Assembly (NCBI RefSeq): GCF_003012055.1
Contig: NZ_JYGE01000007.1
Span: 186,001-250,000 of the forward strand
Length of the DNA: 64,000 nucleotides
Direction of reading: 5' to 3'
DNA from: Peptostreptococcus russellii
GTDB lineage: Bacteria; Bacillota; Clostridia; Peptostreptococcales; Peptostreptococcaceae
A model generated the notes under the pieces. It saw only the letters and a program-made list of their open reading frames with translations, was not told the origin of the DNA and did no database searches. Numbering within the stretch: the first letter of the stretch is position 1; each line of letters starts with the position of its first letter. The position numbers were made by a program, and so were the translations under genes. Positions 1 through 8,342 of this stretch are shown here, piece after piece.

Positions 1-428
1 CATTGCAGGTAATTATTGCAGGTGGCGAGAAAAGTGTATCTAATATAGTGGAGTTTGATATAAAGTATGGATTTGATACAGGCATAGAGCATTTATCAAA
101 TGAAGTGTATAAGGGAGCAAGAGAAATAAGAAGATTATGTGGCAAAAATAGATATGAAAGTTCTGTTGAAATAGCAAAGTATCAGTATCCAAATGCGACT
201 CTGGGAATATATGTTAGTGGAAATAATTTTGCAGATTCGATATCGGCAGGAACTTATGCAGCTAGCAGAGATCTTCCTATATTATTGATTAAGAAAGATA
301 AGCTTGATGACTCAATAGAAGATTATGTTAAAAGTTCTAATATGAGAAGATTTACAGTTATTGGCGGTGAAGAAAGTGTATCAAATAGACTTATAAAGTA
401 TCTCAAAGAAGAGTTAAAACTTGCATAG
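1..428 (+). CDS. CWB2 surface protein, C-terminal fragment
   Basis: 3' end of a gene that starts before the window. The visible 141 residues carry repeats of the cell wall binding repeat 2 (CWB2) type. These show as IAGGEKSVS near the start, then RLCGKNRYESSVEIAK, then SGNNFADSISAGTYAAS, and a closing VIGGEESVS strand-turn. In Clostridioides difficile and relatives, tandem CWB2 domains anchor surface-layer and adhesin-like proteins non-covalently to an anionic wall polymer. The functional domain must lie upstream of the window, so nothing can be said about its activity. The TTG near base 3 is an internal codon, not a start. The gene ends at a TAG and is followed by a long gap with a terminator at 612-650. 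The family call is confident. Confidence 0.88.
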   Translation, partial: LQVIIAGGEKSVSNIVEFDIKYGFDTGIEHLSNEVYKGAREIRRLCGKNRYESSVEIAKYQYPNATLGIYVSGNNFADSISAGTYAASRDLPILLIKKDKLDDSIEDYVKSSNMRRFTVIGGEESVSNRLIKYLKEELKLA

Positions 429-611
429 TCTATAAAATATAGTAAATAAAAGATTAATGTGAAAGGGGTGTTGCGATGTAAAATGAATAGAAATAAAAAA
501 GATATATAAACATCAAAGTCTCACAAAAATATATTGCGTTAATTTAAGAAATGACAAATAAGGAAAAGAAAGAAGAGAAAGAAAAGGTGGGAAAATTTAA
601 TAATCAGTACT

Positions 612-650
612 AAAGGGCTAATGGATCAAAATATCTATTAGCCCTTTTAA
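612..650 (+). terminator. Rho-independent terminator after CWB2 gene
   Basis: Stem AAAGGGCTAAT (612-622) pairs with ATTAGCCCTTT (637-647) and extends inward with a G-U pair; it runs into a T tract. It lies about 180 bases after the CWB2 stop codon. Confidence 0.8.
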
Positions 651-1016
651 ATTTACATTTAAGTTGATAAGGCTTAGTTTCAAAAAAAGTACAATAGAAA
701 GAGTAAAACTCCTATAAAAAAACTGAAAATTATGACTATATGTTACTTTTGCTGGAAAGATGGGTATAATACTAATAAGTAGTAAAATATAATTAAGATT
801 AGTTTATAAAAGAGATTAGTAATATTTTAATACAGTATTTTTATATACTTTTAAAATATTGTGATAGGAACATTGATGTATTGCTTGGAGAGGCACAAAA
901 TAAGACAAGGATTGGTGATTGCGATGTAGAATTCAAGTCAAGATTGTATTGATTTTAGAGTGAACTTTACGCACAAGAGAAAGATGATATTGAGTACAAC
1001 ATCTTAATTTTTAGAT

Positions 1017-1053
1017 AAGGAAGCTGACAAATTTGTTGGCTTCCTTTAATTTT
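1017..1053 (+). terminator. Rho-independent terminator before fchA
   Basis: AAGGAAGC (1017-1024) pairs with GCTTCCTT (1039-1046), extended inward through ACAA/TTGT, then TTTAATTTTT. It ends whatever transcript crosses 660-1016, about 65 bases before fchA. Confidence 0.75.
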
Positions 1054-1118
1054 TAATCAAAAAATGGTATACTTTTAATTACTGACGATTTTTTTACTTT
1101 TGATATAGGGGGGCAAAT

Positions 1119-1754
1119 ATGAAAACAAAATATATTGATATGACTATGCAAAATTATGCAAAAGAGCTTGCATCAAATAAGAGTATGCCTGGTGGTGGAA
1201 GTGCAGCAGCTTACTCACTTACTCTTGCAAACTCTCTAGCATCTATGGTTGCTAATTTTACTACGGGTAAAAAGAAATATGCAGAATATGAAAGTGATAT
1301 AGGAAATATACTTGAAGAAACAGATAAGTTATTTTTAGAGATACTTTCTATGGTAGACGAAGATGCAGAAGCATTTTTGCCACTAACAGCTGCCTATAAG
1401 ATGCCAAAAGAAACAGATGAGCAAAAAGAACTAAAGAATATCGAGATGCAAAGGTGTTTGAAAAATGCTTCTATTGTACCTATGAATGTGATTAGAAAGT
1501 GCTCTCAAGTAGTAAATATCCACGAAGAGTTATCAACAAAAGGTTCTAAGATGTTGATAAGTGATGTAGGGGTAGGAGTTCAGATGATAAAATCAGCTGC
1601 ATTAAGTGCAAAATTAAATGTTCTTATCAACATAAAAGATATAAAAGACTGTGAATTTGTGGATAATATTTCAAAAGAGATGGAAGAATTATTAGAAGAA
1701 ATCTGTAAAAAGTGCGATAAAATATATAGTGAGGTGTTAGAAGATGTTAGATAA
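1119..1754 (+). CDS. fchA: Methenyltetrahydrofolate cyclohydrolase (FchA)
   Basis: 211-residue protein of the formiminotransferase-cyclodeaminase fold. It hydrolyses 5,10-methenyl-THF to 10-formyl-THF, a cytosolic step of one-carbon metabolism and of the methyl branch of the Wood-Ljungdahl pathway. The hallmark PGGGSAAA loop is at residues 24-31, followed by the all-helical body; length matches the family (about 205-215). A strong Shine-Dalgarno (GGGGGG) stands just before the ATG. The reading frame overlaps folD by 11 bases, so the two are translationally coupled. The partner FolD lacks key cyclohydrolase residues, which makes FchA the probable sole source of this step in the operon. A glutamate formiminotransferase-linked cyclodeaminase role is less likely because no formiminotransferase gene is adjacent. 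Confidence 0.92.
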   Translation: MKTKYIDMTMQNYAKELASNKSMPGGGSAAAYSLTLANSLASMVANFTTGKKKYAEYESDIGNILEETDKLFLEILSMVDEDAEAFLPLTAAYKMPKETDEQKELKNIEMQRCLKNASIVPMNVIRKCSQVVNIHEELSTKGSKMLISDVGVGVQMIKSAALSAKLNVLINIKDIKDCEFVDNISKEMEELLEEICKKCDKIYSEVLEDVR

Positions 1755-2604
1755 AAAATTACTTTTAGGGAAAAACGTTGCTGATTCTATCACAAAAGAC
1801 GTTGTTAAAGATGTAGAAGATCTAAAGAGCAAGGGTATAAATCCTACTATTGCAATGTTGAAGGTCGGAAATAGAGAAGAAGATGCAGCCTATCAAAGAG
1901 CTGCAAGCAATAGATGTTCTAAGTGTGGAATAGATGTAAGAATTATAGAACTCGATGAAAATTGCTCTGAGGAAGAATATATAAAGGCCTTGAACAGTTT
2001 AAATACTGATGAATCTATACACGGCATACTTTGCTTTAGACCTCTTGCAAAACAAATAAGAGAAGAAATAGTAGCAGATACAATCAATCCAGTGAAGGAT
2101 ATTGATTGTTTTTCTCCAATAAATATGGCAAAACTAATGTCAAATGATAATACTGGATATGCTCCTTGTACAGCAAAAGCAGTGATAGAAATATTAGATT
2201 TTTATGATATTAATATAAAGTCTGAGAATATTTCTGTATTGGGAAGATCATTAGTAGTTGGAAAACCTCTAGCCCTACTTCTTATGAATAGAGATGCAAC
2301 AGTTAGAGTGTGTCATTCTAAAACTAAGGACATAGAAAAAATAGCTAGTGACAGTGATATTTTGATTTCTTGTATGGGAAGAGCAAAAATGCTAGATAGC
2401 AGATTTGTTAAAGAAGATGCAGTTTTGATAGATGTAGGTATAAATTTTGATGAAGAGGGAAATATGTGCGGTGATGTTGACTTTGATTCTGTTATAGACA
2501 AGGTAGGCAAAATTACACCAGTACCAAGAGGAGTCGGATCAGTAACTACATCTGTCTTGGTAAAACACTTAGTAAAAGCTTGCAAGAGTTTAAATAATTT
2601 ATAA
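1744..2604 (+). CDS. folD: Methylene-THF dehydrogenase (FolD), cyclohydrolase site altered
   Basis: 286-residue FolD homologue. It has the two-domain layout, with the NAD(P)-binding loop VLGRSLVVGKP and the C-terminal TPVPRGVGSVTT. It should oxidise 5,10-methylene-THF to methenyl-THF in the cytosol. Its numbering runs in register with E. coli FolD: Tyr50 and Asp121 are kept, but Lys54, the general base of the cyclohydrolase reaction, is Ala54, and Gln98 is Phe98. In characterised FolD proteins, changes at these positions abolish cyclohydrolase activity, so this enzyme is probably dehydrogenase-only, with FchA supplying the second step. The ATG lies inside the end of fchA. Length is normal (about 280-290). 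The dehydrogenase call is confident; monofunctionality is inference. Confidence 0.92.
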   Translation: MLDKKLLLGKNVADSITKDVVKDVEDLKSKGINPTIAMLKVGNREEDAAYQRAASNRCSKCGIDVRIIELDENCSEEEYIKALNSLNTDESIHGILCFRPLAKQIREEIVADTINPVKDIDCFSPINMAKLMSNDNTGYAPCTAKAVIEILDFYDINIKSENISVLGRSLVVGKPLALLLMNRDATVRVCHSKTKDIEKIASDSDILISCMGRAKMLDSRFVKEDAVLIDVGINFDEEGNMCGDVDFDSVIDKVGKITPVPRGVGSVTTSVLVKHLVKACKSLNNL

Positions 2605-2699
2605 TAGATCTATAAAAGAGTAAGAAATTTATAGAAAAATAATAAGATATTTATAAAAAACATACTTAATAATTGTTATATATAGATAAATTCATCAAA

Positions 2700-2725
2700 A
2701 CTTGACTATAAAATTTTAGTCAAGT
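2700..2725. promoter_or_regulatory. Palindrome upstream of the CLC gene
   Basis: Perfect 9-bp arms ACTTGACTA (2700-2708) and TAGTCAAGT (2717-2725) around an AT core, ending 18 bases before the CLC start and 9 bases before its Shine-Dalgarno. There is no T tract, so operator or leader hairpin is more likely than terminator. A related TAGTCAA arm occurs in the palindrome before hcp (40846-40866). Confidence 0.45.
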
Positions 2726-2743
2726 GTAGTTTAAGGAGGTAGT

Positions 2744-4330
2744 ATGTTTTCGTGGTTGAAAAATAGTAAGGATGAAAATGTTACAAATATTCTTAAAGAT
2801 AATCATGGCTTAAAATATAAAATGATAATCCATTCTTTAATTATAGGGCTTGTGAGTGGTGCAGTTATAGTTTTATATAGGATTTTAGGTCAGTATTTGC
2901 TAGGTCATTTTGTAAGTATATATGATTATGCCCACGGTAAACCATTGATAATAATGGCTGTTTTTGCTGTTTTGATTTTAATGTCAATGTTTGTAGCGTT
3001 TTGTGTAAAACAAGAGCCAAATATTTCGGGATCTGGTATTCCACAAGTTAAGGGAATAATGACTAGAAGGATTCAAGTTAACTGGTTTAAAGTACTCATA
3101 TATAAGTTCTTTGGAGGAATAATGTGTTTGGCAGCTGGATTGTCTGTAGGTAGAGAAGGTCCATCTGTGCAAATGGGGGCAGCAATAGGTGAAGGTATTT
3201 CAAAAAAGAGCAATAAGATGGATTATGAACATAAGTATTTAATTACTAGTGGAGCATCTGCAGGCTTAGCTGCAGCATTTAATGCACCTTTGGCTGGTGT
3301 TATGTTTGCACTGGAGGAGATTCATAAGAATTTTTCACCTATAGTTCTTATGTCTGCTATGATATCCGCTCTTAGTGCAGATATATTAAGTAAATTTGTG
3401 CTTGGAATCAATCCAGCTCTTAGGTTTAATATGCTCAGTAAGATGCCGATAAAATATTATTGGTCTTTAATACTACTTGGAGTCTTGGTTGGACTAAGCA
3501 GCTATATATTTAATAAAGGATTACTGTATACTAAACACAAGTACAGGGATTTAAAAATTAAGACTGAGTTTAAAATAATGATTCCATTTATATGTTCAGG
3601 AATTATAGGTATGGTATTTCCAGTACTAATAGGTGGAGGTCATAGCTTAATAATGAGTCTGGGAACAGTTCATATGAGTATTTTGATGATGTTTGTAGCA
3701 CTAATTATAAAATATTTATTTACATTTATATCATTTGGCTCAGGAGTTCCAGGCGGAATATTCTTCCCTTTATTAGCACTAGGGGCTTTGATAGGTGGAA
3801 TATGTGGTACTATATGTATTAAATATCTAGGAATCCCAGCAAATTTTTTAGTTAACTTTGCAATTTTGGCAATGGCAGGTCATTTTGCAGCTATAGTAAA
3901 AGCACCTATTACAGGAATCATACTTATATTTGAAATGACAGGGTCTTTTGAGCAGTTGTTGCCGCTTTCAGTGGTTGTTTTTATAGCTATGCTAGTATCT
4001 GATATGCTAGGTGTAAGGCCTGTTTATGATGATTTGCTCGATGATATATTGGAAAAAGAGCATATTGAATATGAAGGCGGAGAAAATAAAAAAACATTAG
4101 TAGAACTTTCGGTTCATATAGGAAGTGAAGTAGAAGGCAAAAAAATATCAGAAATTAATTGGCCACAAAATTGCTTGTTGGTCGCCCTATATAGAGGTGA
4201 AAAAGAAATAATACCTAGGGGAAATACAAAAATGTTAGAGGGAGATTTGCTTTTAGTAATGGTAAATCAGACTGAATCGGCTGATATGTTGGATTATTTA
4301 ACTGATCTAACAACATCTTCTATTGAATAA
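2744..4330 (+). CDS. clcA: CLC-family H+/Cl- exchanger with TrkA-C domain
   Basis: 528-residue polytopic membrane protein. The three anion-selectivity signatures are present in order: GSGIP at 96-100, GREGP at 136-140 with gating Glu138, and GSGVPGG(I)FFP near residue 340. The internal proton glutamate is also kept (ALEEIH, Glu191/192), which in the family marks coupled H+/Cl- antiporters rather than passive channels. The fluoride-exporter variant of the second motif is absent. Residues from about 455 to 525 form a soluble TrkA-C (RCK_C) type domain, which senses ligands in several transporters. An AAGGAGG Shine-Dalgarno precedes the ATG, a palindrome lies just upstream, and a terminator follows, so it is a single-gene unit. 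Likely roles are acid resistance or charge balance. Confidence 0.93.
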   Translation: MFSWLKNSKDENVTNILKDNHGLKYKMIIHSLIIGLVSGAVIVLYRILGQYLLGHFVSIYDYAHGKPLIIMAVFAVLILMSMFVAFCVKQEPNISGSGIPQVKGIMTRRIQVNWFKVLIYKFFGGIMCLAAGLSVGREGPSVQMGAAIGEGISKKSNKMDYEHKYLITSGASAGLAAAFNAPLAGVMFALEEIHKNFSPIVLMSAMISALSADILSKFVLGINPALRFNMLSKMPIKYYWSLILLGVLVGLSSYIFNKGLLYTKHKYRDLKIKTEFKIMIPFICSGIIGMVFPVLIGGGHSLIMSLGTVHMSILMMFVALIIKYLFTFISFGSGVPGGIFFPLLALGALIGGICGTICIKYLGIPANFLVNFAILAMAGHFAAIVKAPITGIILIFEMTGSFEQLLPLSVVVFIAMLVSDMLGVRPVYDDLLDDILEKEHIEYEGGENKKTLVELSVHIGSEVEGKKISEINWPQNCLLVALYRGEKEIIPRGNTKMLEGDLLLVMVNQTESADMLDYLTDLTTSSIE

Positions 4331-4342
4331 TCATTAAATAAC

Positions 4343-4378
4343 AAATAAGACCAAGGGATATCCTTTGGTCTTATTTAT
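4343..4378 (+). terminator. Terminator after CLC gene
   Basis: AAATAAGACCAAGG and CCTTTGGTCTTATTT form a long stem over an ATAT loop starting 12 bases after the stop; T-rich exit. Confidence 0.85.
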
Positions 4379-4555
4379 TATTTAAGCTAAAGATATATCT
4401 TATTTTAGGATAAAATGGCTAATTTTAAGTCAATCTTATAAGAGATGTGATAAAATGGTATAGATTATACTATGTAAAATAGATATTAAATAAATTATAC
4501 TTATTAAATATATTAAAAAATATAGCTTTTTAAAAAGCATATAAAGATAAGTTGT

Positions 4556-4666
4556 AGTTTTTAAATAAAAGCAAGTTATGTTTTTTAAATAAAAGCAAGT
4601 TATGTTTTTTAAATAAAAGTAAGTTATAGTTTTTAAATAAAAGTAAGTTATAGTTTTTAAATAAAA
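4556..4666. repeat. 24-bp tandem repeat, about 4.6 copies
   Basis: Unit (A/G)GTTTTTAAATAAAAG(C/T)AAGTTAT-like, 24 bases, at 4556, 4580, 4604, 4628 and a partial copy at 4652. Copies differ at only one to three positions, so the array is young. The minus-strand open frame across it is repeat-generated and not a gene. Confidence 0.85.
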
Positions 4667-4676
4667 TATATAATAT

Positions 4677-4733
4677 AAATAAATCAATAAAATATAAATA
4701 AATTAATAAAATATAAATAAATTAATAAAATAT
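4677..4733. repeat. 19-bp tandem repeat, 3 copies
   Basis: AAATAAATTAATAAAATAT repeated at 4677, 4696 and 4715, with one substitution in the first copy. It lies just downstream of the 24-bp array in the spacer before the helicase gene. Confidence 0.8.
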
Positions 4734-4881
4734 AATAGCTTTATTAAAGATAAGTGAAATAAAGTCAGCTAAAAGCAAGTTATACTTGTCAATAAAGTTT
4801 GAAATAGAAGTAAAGCTGGGTTTTATAAAAGAATGACTAAAAATTTTGATTTTAGAAATAAAACTCAAGAAGGGAGATATT

Positions 4882-6831
4882 ATGGAAGAATTAAATAATA
4901 ATCAAAAATTGGCTGTGAATTATATAGATGGAGCCTGTTTAGTTTTAGCGGGGCCTGGATCTGGAAAAACTAGGGTTATAGCCCATAGAATAGTAAATAT
5001 GATAGAAAATCATAATATAGCAGCGACTAGGATACTAGCAATTAGCTTCACAAAGGCATCTTCTGTAGAGATGAGAAAAAAGACCTTGCAGTTGTCAAAT
5101 AATGACAATATAAAAAAAGTAAACTTTGGAACATTCCATTCATCTTTTTTCAGGATTTTAAGGAGATATGCTGGAGTTAAGATAGAAGATTTAATATCGG
5201 AATCTGATAGATTCGCTCTTATAAAGAGTATTTTAAAACACTTAAAGATAGTGAATTTTAATGACGATGATGTAGCAGATGTTTTGTCAGAAATATCTCT
5301 TGTAAAAAATGAACTTATGAATCCACTTGAATTTGAATCACAGGGTTTTTCAAATGAGGAATTTCAGGATATTTTTAGACTATATGAAAAAGCAAAGAGG
5401 TCTGCAAACAAAATTGATTTTGATGATATGCTGATACTTGCATATTCTTTACTCAAAAAACAAGCAGCAGTACTAAATATTGTGAGGCAGGTATATAAAT
5501 ATATTCTAATAGATGAGTTTCAAGATATTAATAGGGTACAGTTTGAAGTAATCAAACTAATAGCCCATCCAAATAACAATGTATTTGCTGTAGGAGATGA
5601 GGACCAGAGTATTTATGGATTTAGAGGAGCAAGACCAGATTTTATGATGGATTTTGAAAAACACTTTGAAAATGCAAAAAAAATAACTCTAGATACAAAT
5701 TATCGTTCCAAAGAAAATATAGTAGAAACATCTCAAAATTTAATAAAGAATAACAAAAATAGATATGAAAAATCTATAGTTTCAAAATCAAAGGAAAATG
5801 GAGAAATAAGGTATATCTCGCCAAAGGATACAGATGATGAGGCTATAATTATTGCTAAAGAGATAAAGACTCTTGTGGAATCAAAAAATAAATATTTGGA
5901 TAAAAATAAGAAGGATAATAGCAGTGATTTTGATTATAGTGATTTTGCGGTCATGTATAGAACGAATAGGCAGGCAAGAGCATTTGTAGATGTTTTTATG
6001 GACTATAGAATACCATTTGTATTGAAGGATTTGGCAAAGAGTATATATGATCATTGGGTGAGTTTAGATATAATATCTTATATGAAGATAGCGGCAAATA
6101 TAGCTACAAATAACGATTGGGCTAGAATTATAAACAAACCATTTAGATACATATCTAAATATGCTATAAAAGAGGCAAGTGAATCTAAGGATTTTTTCGA
6201 ATCATTAATGGATAATGAAGATATAAAATCTTTCCAAAAAAAAGATCTTGAAGACTTAAATGATGATTTATACTATATAAGGGGACTTGCTCCAGAGTAT
6301 GCAATATCATATATTAGAACGACATTAGATTATGATAGATATATACTAGAGTATTGTCATAACAGAAAAATAAAGGCAAAACAAATAGTAGATATTTTGG
6401 ATGAATTAGAGACATCGGCAAAATCATATAAAACGCTATTTGAATTTTTTGAGCATATTGAACTTGTTAGAGAAGAGATGAAAAAAAGAACGGATAAGAG
6501 ATCAAATTCAGCAAAAGATATGATGAATGAAGGAGTTGTACTATCGACTATGCATAGTGCAAAAGGCTTGGAATTTAACAATGTTTATATAAGTGGTGTA
6601 AATGATTCTGTTATTCCATATATAGCTTCAGATGAAGAAGAGATAAAAGATGAAAACTATGAAGAAGAAAGAAGACTTTTATATGTGGGAGTAACACGTG
6701 CAAAAAATAATTTAGTGATTTCTAGCCCATTAAAAAGATATGGAAAGAGCATATCAAAATCTAGATTTTTAAATGAAATGAAAAATGAAAAAACTAATAG
6801 CAAGAAAACTAAAAGCAAAAAAGCTAAATAG
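4882..6831 (+). CDS. UvrD/PcrA-like superfamily 1 DNA helicase
   Basis: 649-residue SF1A 3'-5' helicase. Motifs in order: Walker A AGPGSGKT, Ia ISFTKAS, GTFHS, Walker B LIDEFQD, III VGDEDQSIYGFRGA, IV NYRS, V STMHSAKGLEF, VI LLYVGVTRAKN. It should unwind DNA in repair or replication restart. The start used is the ATG at 4882, preceded by AAGAAGGGAG at a good distance; a TTG at 4846 is in frame but lacks a ribosome site. At 649 residues it is shorter than typical PcrA (about 720-740) and ends in a lysine/serine-rich tail, so it may be a paralogue rather than the main PcrA. It is flanked by repeat arrays upstream and an independent promoter downstream, so it is probably monocistronic. Confidence 0.88.
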   Translation: MEELNNNQKLAVNYIDGACLVLAGPGSGKTRVIAHRIVNMIENHNIAATRILAISFTKASSVEMRKKTLQLSNNDNIKKVNFGTFHSSFFRILRRYAGVKIEDLISESDRFALIKSILKHLKIVNFNDDDVADVLSEISLVKNELMNPLEFESQGFSNEEFQDIFRLYEKAKRSANKIDFDDMLILAYSLLKKQAAVLNIVRQVYKYILIDEFQDINRVQFEVIKLIAHPNNNVFAVGDEDQSIYGFRGARPDFMMDFEKHFENAKKITLDTNYRSKENIVETSQNLIKNNKNRYEKSIVSKSKENGEIRYISPKDTDDEAIIIAKEIKTLVESKNKYLDKNKKDNSSDFDYSDFAVMYRTNRQARAFVDVFMDYRIPFVLKDLAKSIYDHWVSLDIISYMKIAANIATNNDWARIINKPFRYISKYAIKEASESKDFFESLMDNEDIKSFQKKDLEDLNDDLYYIRGLAPEYAISYIRTTLDYDRYILEYCHNRKIKAKQIVDILDELETSAKSYKTLFEFFEHIELVREEMKKRTDKRSNSAKDMMNEGVVLSTMHSAKGLEFNNVYISGVNDSVIPYIASDEEEIKDENYEEERRLLYVGVTRAKNNLVISSPLKRYGKSISKSRFLNEMKNEKTNSKKTKSKKAK

Positions 6832-6926
6832 AAATAAAATGTAATATAAGGGTTAAAAGTAGAATAGCTAGATTTTCTATAAAAAGGCCAAATAAAAAGA
6901 ATTTTAAAATATATTTAGAAAATTGC

Positions 6927-6955
6927 TTGACATTTAAAATATCTCCTCGTATAAT
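6927..6955 (+). promoter_or_regulatory. Consensus sigma-A promoter of the T-box/ABC operon
   Basis: Perfect TTGACA (6927-6932), 17-base spacer, perfect TATAAT (6950-6955). It lies about 25-30 bases before the T-box leader, so transcription should begin near 6962. Confidence 0.88.
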
Positions 6956-6981
6956 AAGTATTATAACATAATATAAGCCGA

Positions 6982-7199
6982 TGATAAAGAGAGTAGCTTA
7001 AATGAATTTACAGCGAGTTGGGGTTGGTGTGAGCCTGATATTGGATTTTACAGTGAAGAGAGCTTTGGAGGTTACTAGAAGAATAGAGTATTTTAGTAGG
7101 TTGCCCGCCTTAAGGGTTTGAGAGGACAGTATATCTGTCAATGAGAGTGGTAACGCGGAATTTTCGTCTCTTGGTCTTTGGACCAAGGGGCTTTTTTTT
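6982..7199 (+). ncRNA. T-box riboswitch, candidate Arg (AGA) specifier
   Basis: Tandem signs of a T-box leader. Stem I base pairs AGTAGC (6992-6997) with GTTACT (7071-7076). The distal part contains the usual GGTTGGTGTGAGCC loop region. The T-box TGGTAACGCGG is at 7148-7158, and a terminator stem at 7168-7190 is followed by eight T. T-boxes read uncharged tRNA: the specifier pairs with the anticodon and the T-box bulge pairs with the tRNA 3' end to block termination. By alignment with the valS leader in this window, where GAAT precedes GTA, the specifier here follows GAAG and would be AGA (7059-7061), i.e. arginine. GAG one base later cannot be excluded. It controls the amino-acid ABC importer at 7451-9906. 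Confidence 0.85.
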
Positions 7200-7346
7200 A
7201 TATAAAGATCTCATTGATAGTAATAAAAAATAGATAAATTATAAGATATATGTATGTATTTCTTTTTTATTAATTTATATTTTTGATATTTAATTTACTC
7301 AGTAAATGATATTTAAAATTCTATTTTGAAAAGTTATATTTAATTG

Positions 7347-7410
7347 CTGTCAATAAGAGTGGTAACGCGGAATTTTCGTCTCTTGGTCTTTGGACCGAGG
7401 GGCTTTTTTT
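7347..7410 (+). ncRNA. Second T-box expression platform (partial duplicate)
   Basis: A 64-base block matches 7135-7198 with only two mismatches and carries a complete T-box (TGGTAACGCGG, 7360-7370) plus terminator stem and seven T. No stem I or specifier loop lies between the two blocks. The single stem I upstream is therefore followed by two antiterminator/terminator modules. One of the two changes turns a T-A pair of the terminator stem into T-G, so the stem is preserved. Confidence 0.85.
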
Positions 7411-7450
7411 GTATCAAATTATAATATTTTAAAGAGAAGGAGAATGAAAA

Positions 7451-8284
7451 ATGAAGTTTGGATTAAAAAAATTATTAGCATTAGGTTTAGTAGCAGTAAT
7501 GGCGGTTGGAGCTGTAGGATGTGGCAGTAGTAAAGATTCTGACAAGGCAGCTTTGGATCAGATTAAAGAAAAAGGAACAGTTGTAGTAGGTACATCTCCA
7601 GACTATCCACCTTTTGAATTTGCAATATCAGAAAATGGTAAAAGCAAGATAGTTGGTGCAGATATAGATCTTGCACAGAAGATGGCAGATAAGATGGGAG
7701 TAAAGCTTGAGGTTAAGGCAATGGATTTTGATGCATTAATTCCAGCTCTACAAGCAGATACGGTTGACATGGTAATTACAGGAATGTCTCCAGATCCTAC
7801 TCGTGAGAAATCAGTGGACTTCTCAGACATTTATTTCAAGGGAGAAAATGGAGTACTTGTAAAGACTGGAGATAAGGAAAATATAAAGTCAGAAGATGAA
7901 TTAAAGAAGCTAAAACTTGGGGTTCAAAAGGGTTCTACTCAGGAAACATATGTAAGAGATGGACTTAAGAAAGATGATTACAAGGCTTTGGCAGCAGTTC
8001 CAGATTTAATTACAGATATGAAAAATGGAAATGTAGACGCTGTTGTATTAAACAATAAGGTTGCAAAGATAAATGAAGGAAAATATGATGGTATTAAAAT
8101 GTTAGAAGGATTAAAATTAACAAGTGGTGGCGATGAGGAAGCAATGGCTATTGCAGTTAAAAAGGGTAATAATAAAACATTTATAAGTCTTTTAAATGAT
8201 GAGATAAAAGAGTTAAATTCTAGCGGTGAGTACGATAAGATTCTTTCTAATGCAGTTGACTTAGTATCAAAAGAAGAAAAATAA
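7451..8284 (+). CDS. Amino-acid ABC transporter substrate-binding lipoprotein
   Basis: 277-residue family 3 (polar amino acid) periplasmic-type binding protein. A hydrophobic signal ends in a lipobox GAVGC, so Cys at about residue 24 is lipidated and the protein sits on the outer face of the membrane. The mature part starts with the typical VVVGTSPDYPPFEF and contains GADIDLAQKMAD and TGMSPDPTREKSVDFS, all characteristic of the GlnH/HisJ/ArtJ group. It delivers a polar amino acid to the permease and ATPase encoded next. The candidate Arg T-box upstream suggests arginine or a related basic amino acid, but the ligand cannot be fixed from sequence. The Shine-Dalgarno is GAAGGAGAATG. A hairpin after the stop may raise the expression of this gene over the downstream ones. 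Confidence 0.92.
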   Translation: MKFGLKKLLALGLVAVMAVGAVGCGSSKDSDKAALDQIKEKGTVVVGTSPDYPPFEFAISENGKSKIVGADIDLAQKMADKMGVKLEVKAMDFDALIPALQADTVDMVITGMSPDPTREKSVDFSDIYFKGENGVLVKTGDKENIKSEDELKKLKLGVQKGSTQETYVRDGLKKDDYKALAAVPDLITDMKNGNVDAVVLNNKVAKINEGKYDGIKMLEGLKLTSGGDEEAMAIAVKKGNNKTFISLLNDEIKELNSSGEYDKILSNAVDLVSKEEK

Positions 8285-8342
8285 TAAGAGAGTATCAAAA
8301 AATAATAAAAAAATAGTATTAAAGTAAAAGAAAGAAGAAAAA

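Larger units (their letters stand above)
429..1118. other. Intergenic region with two terminators, possible decayed coding
   Basis: 690 bases without a convincing gene. A Shine-Dalgarno-like run followed by ATG-TAA at about 464-481, and a similar GTGATTGCGATGTAG string near 913-929, look like decayed gene starts. An open frame from about 820 to 950 reads a plausible peptide with no usable start. Terminator hairpins at 612-650 and 1017-1053 imply a transcript between them, so a small RNA or gene remnant is possible. Nothing was recognised. Confidence 0.4.

Noticed and set aside
4436-4687. Minus-strand 83-residue open frame
   Set aside because: It is a translation of the 24-bp tandem array and has a repeat composition with no ribosome site.
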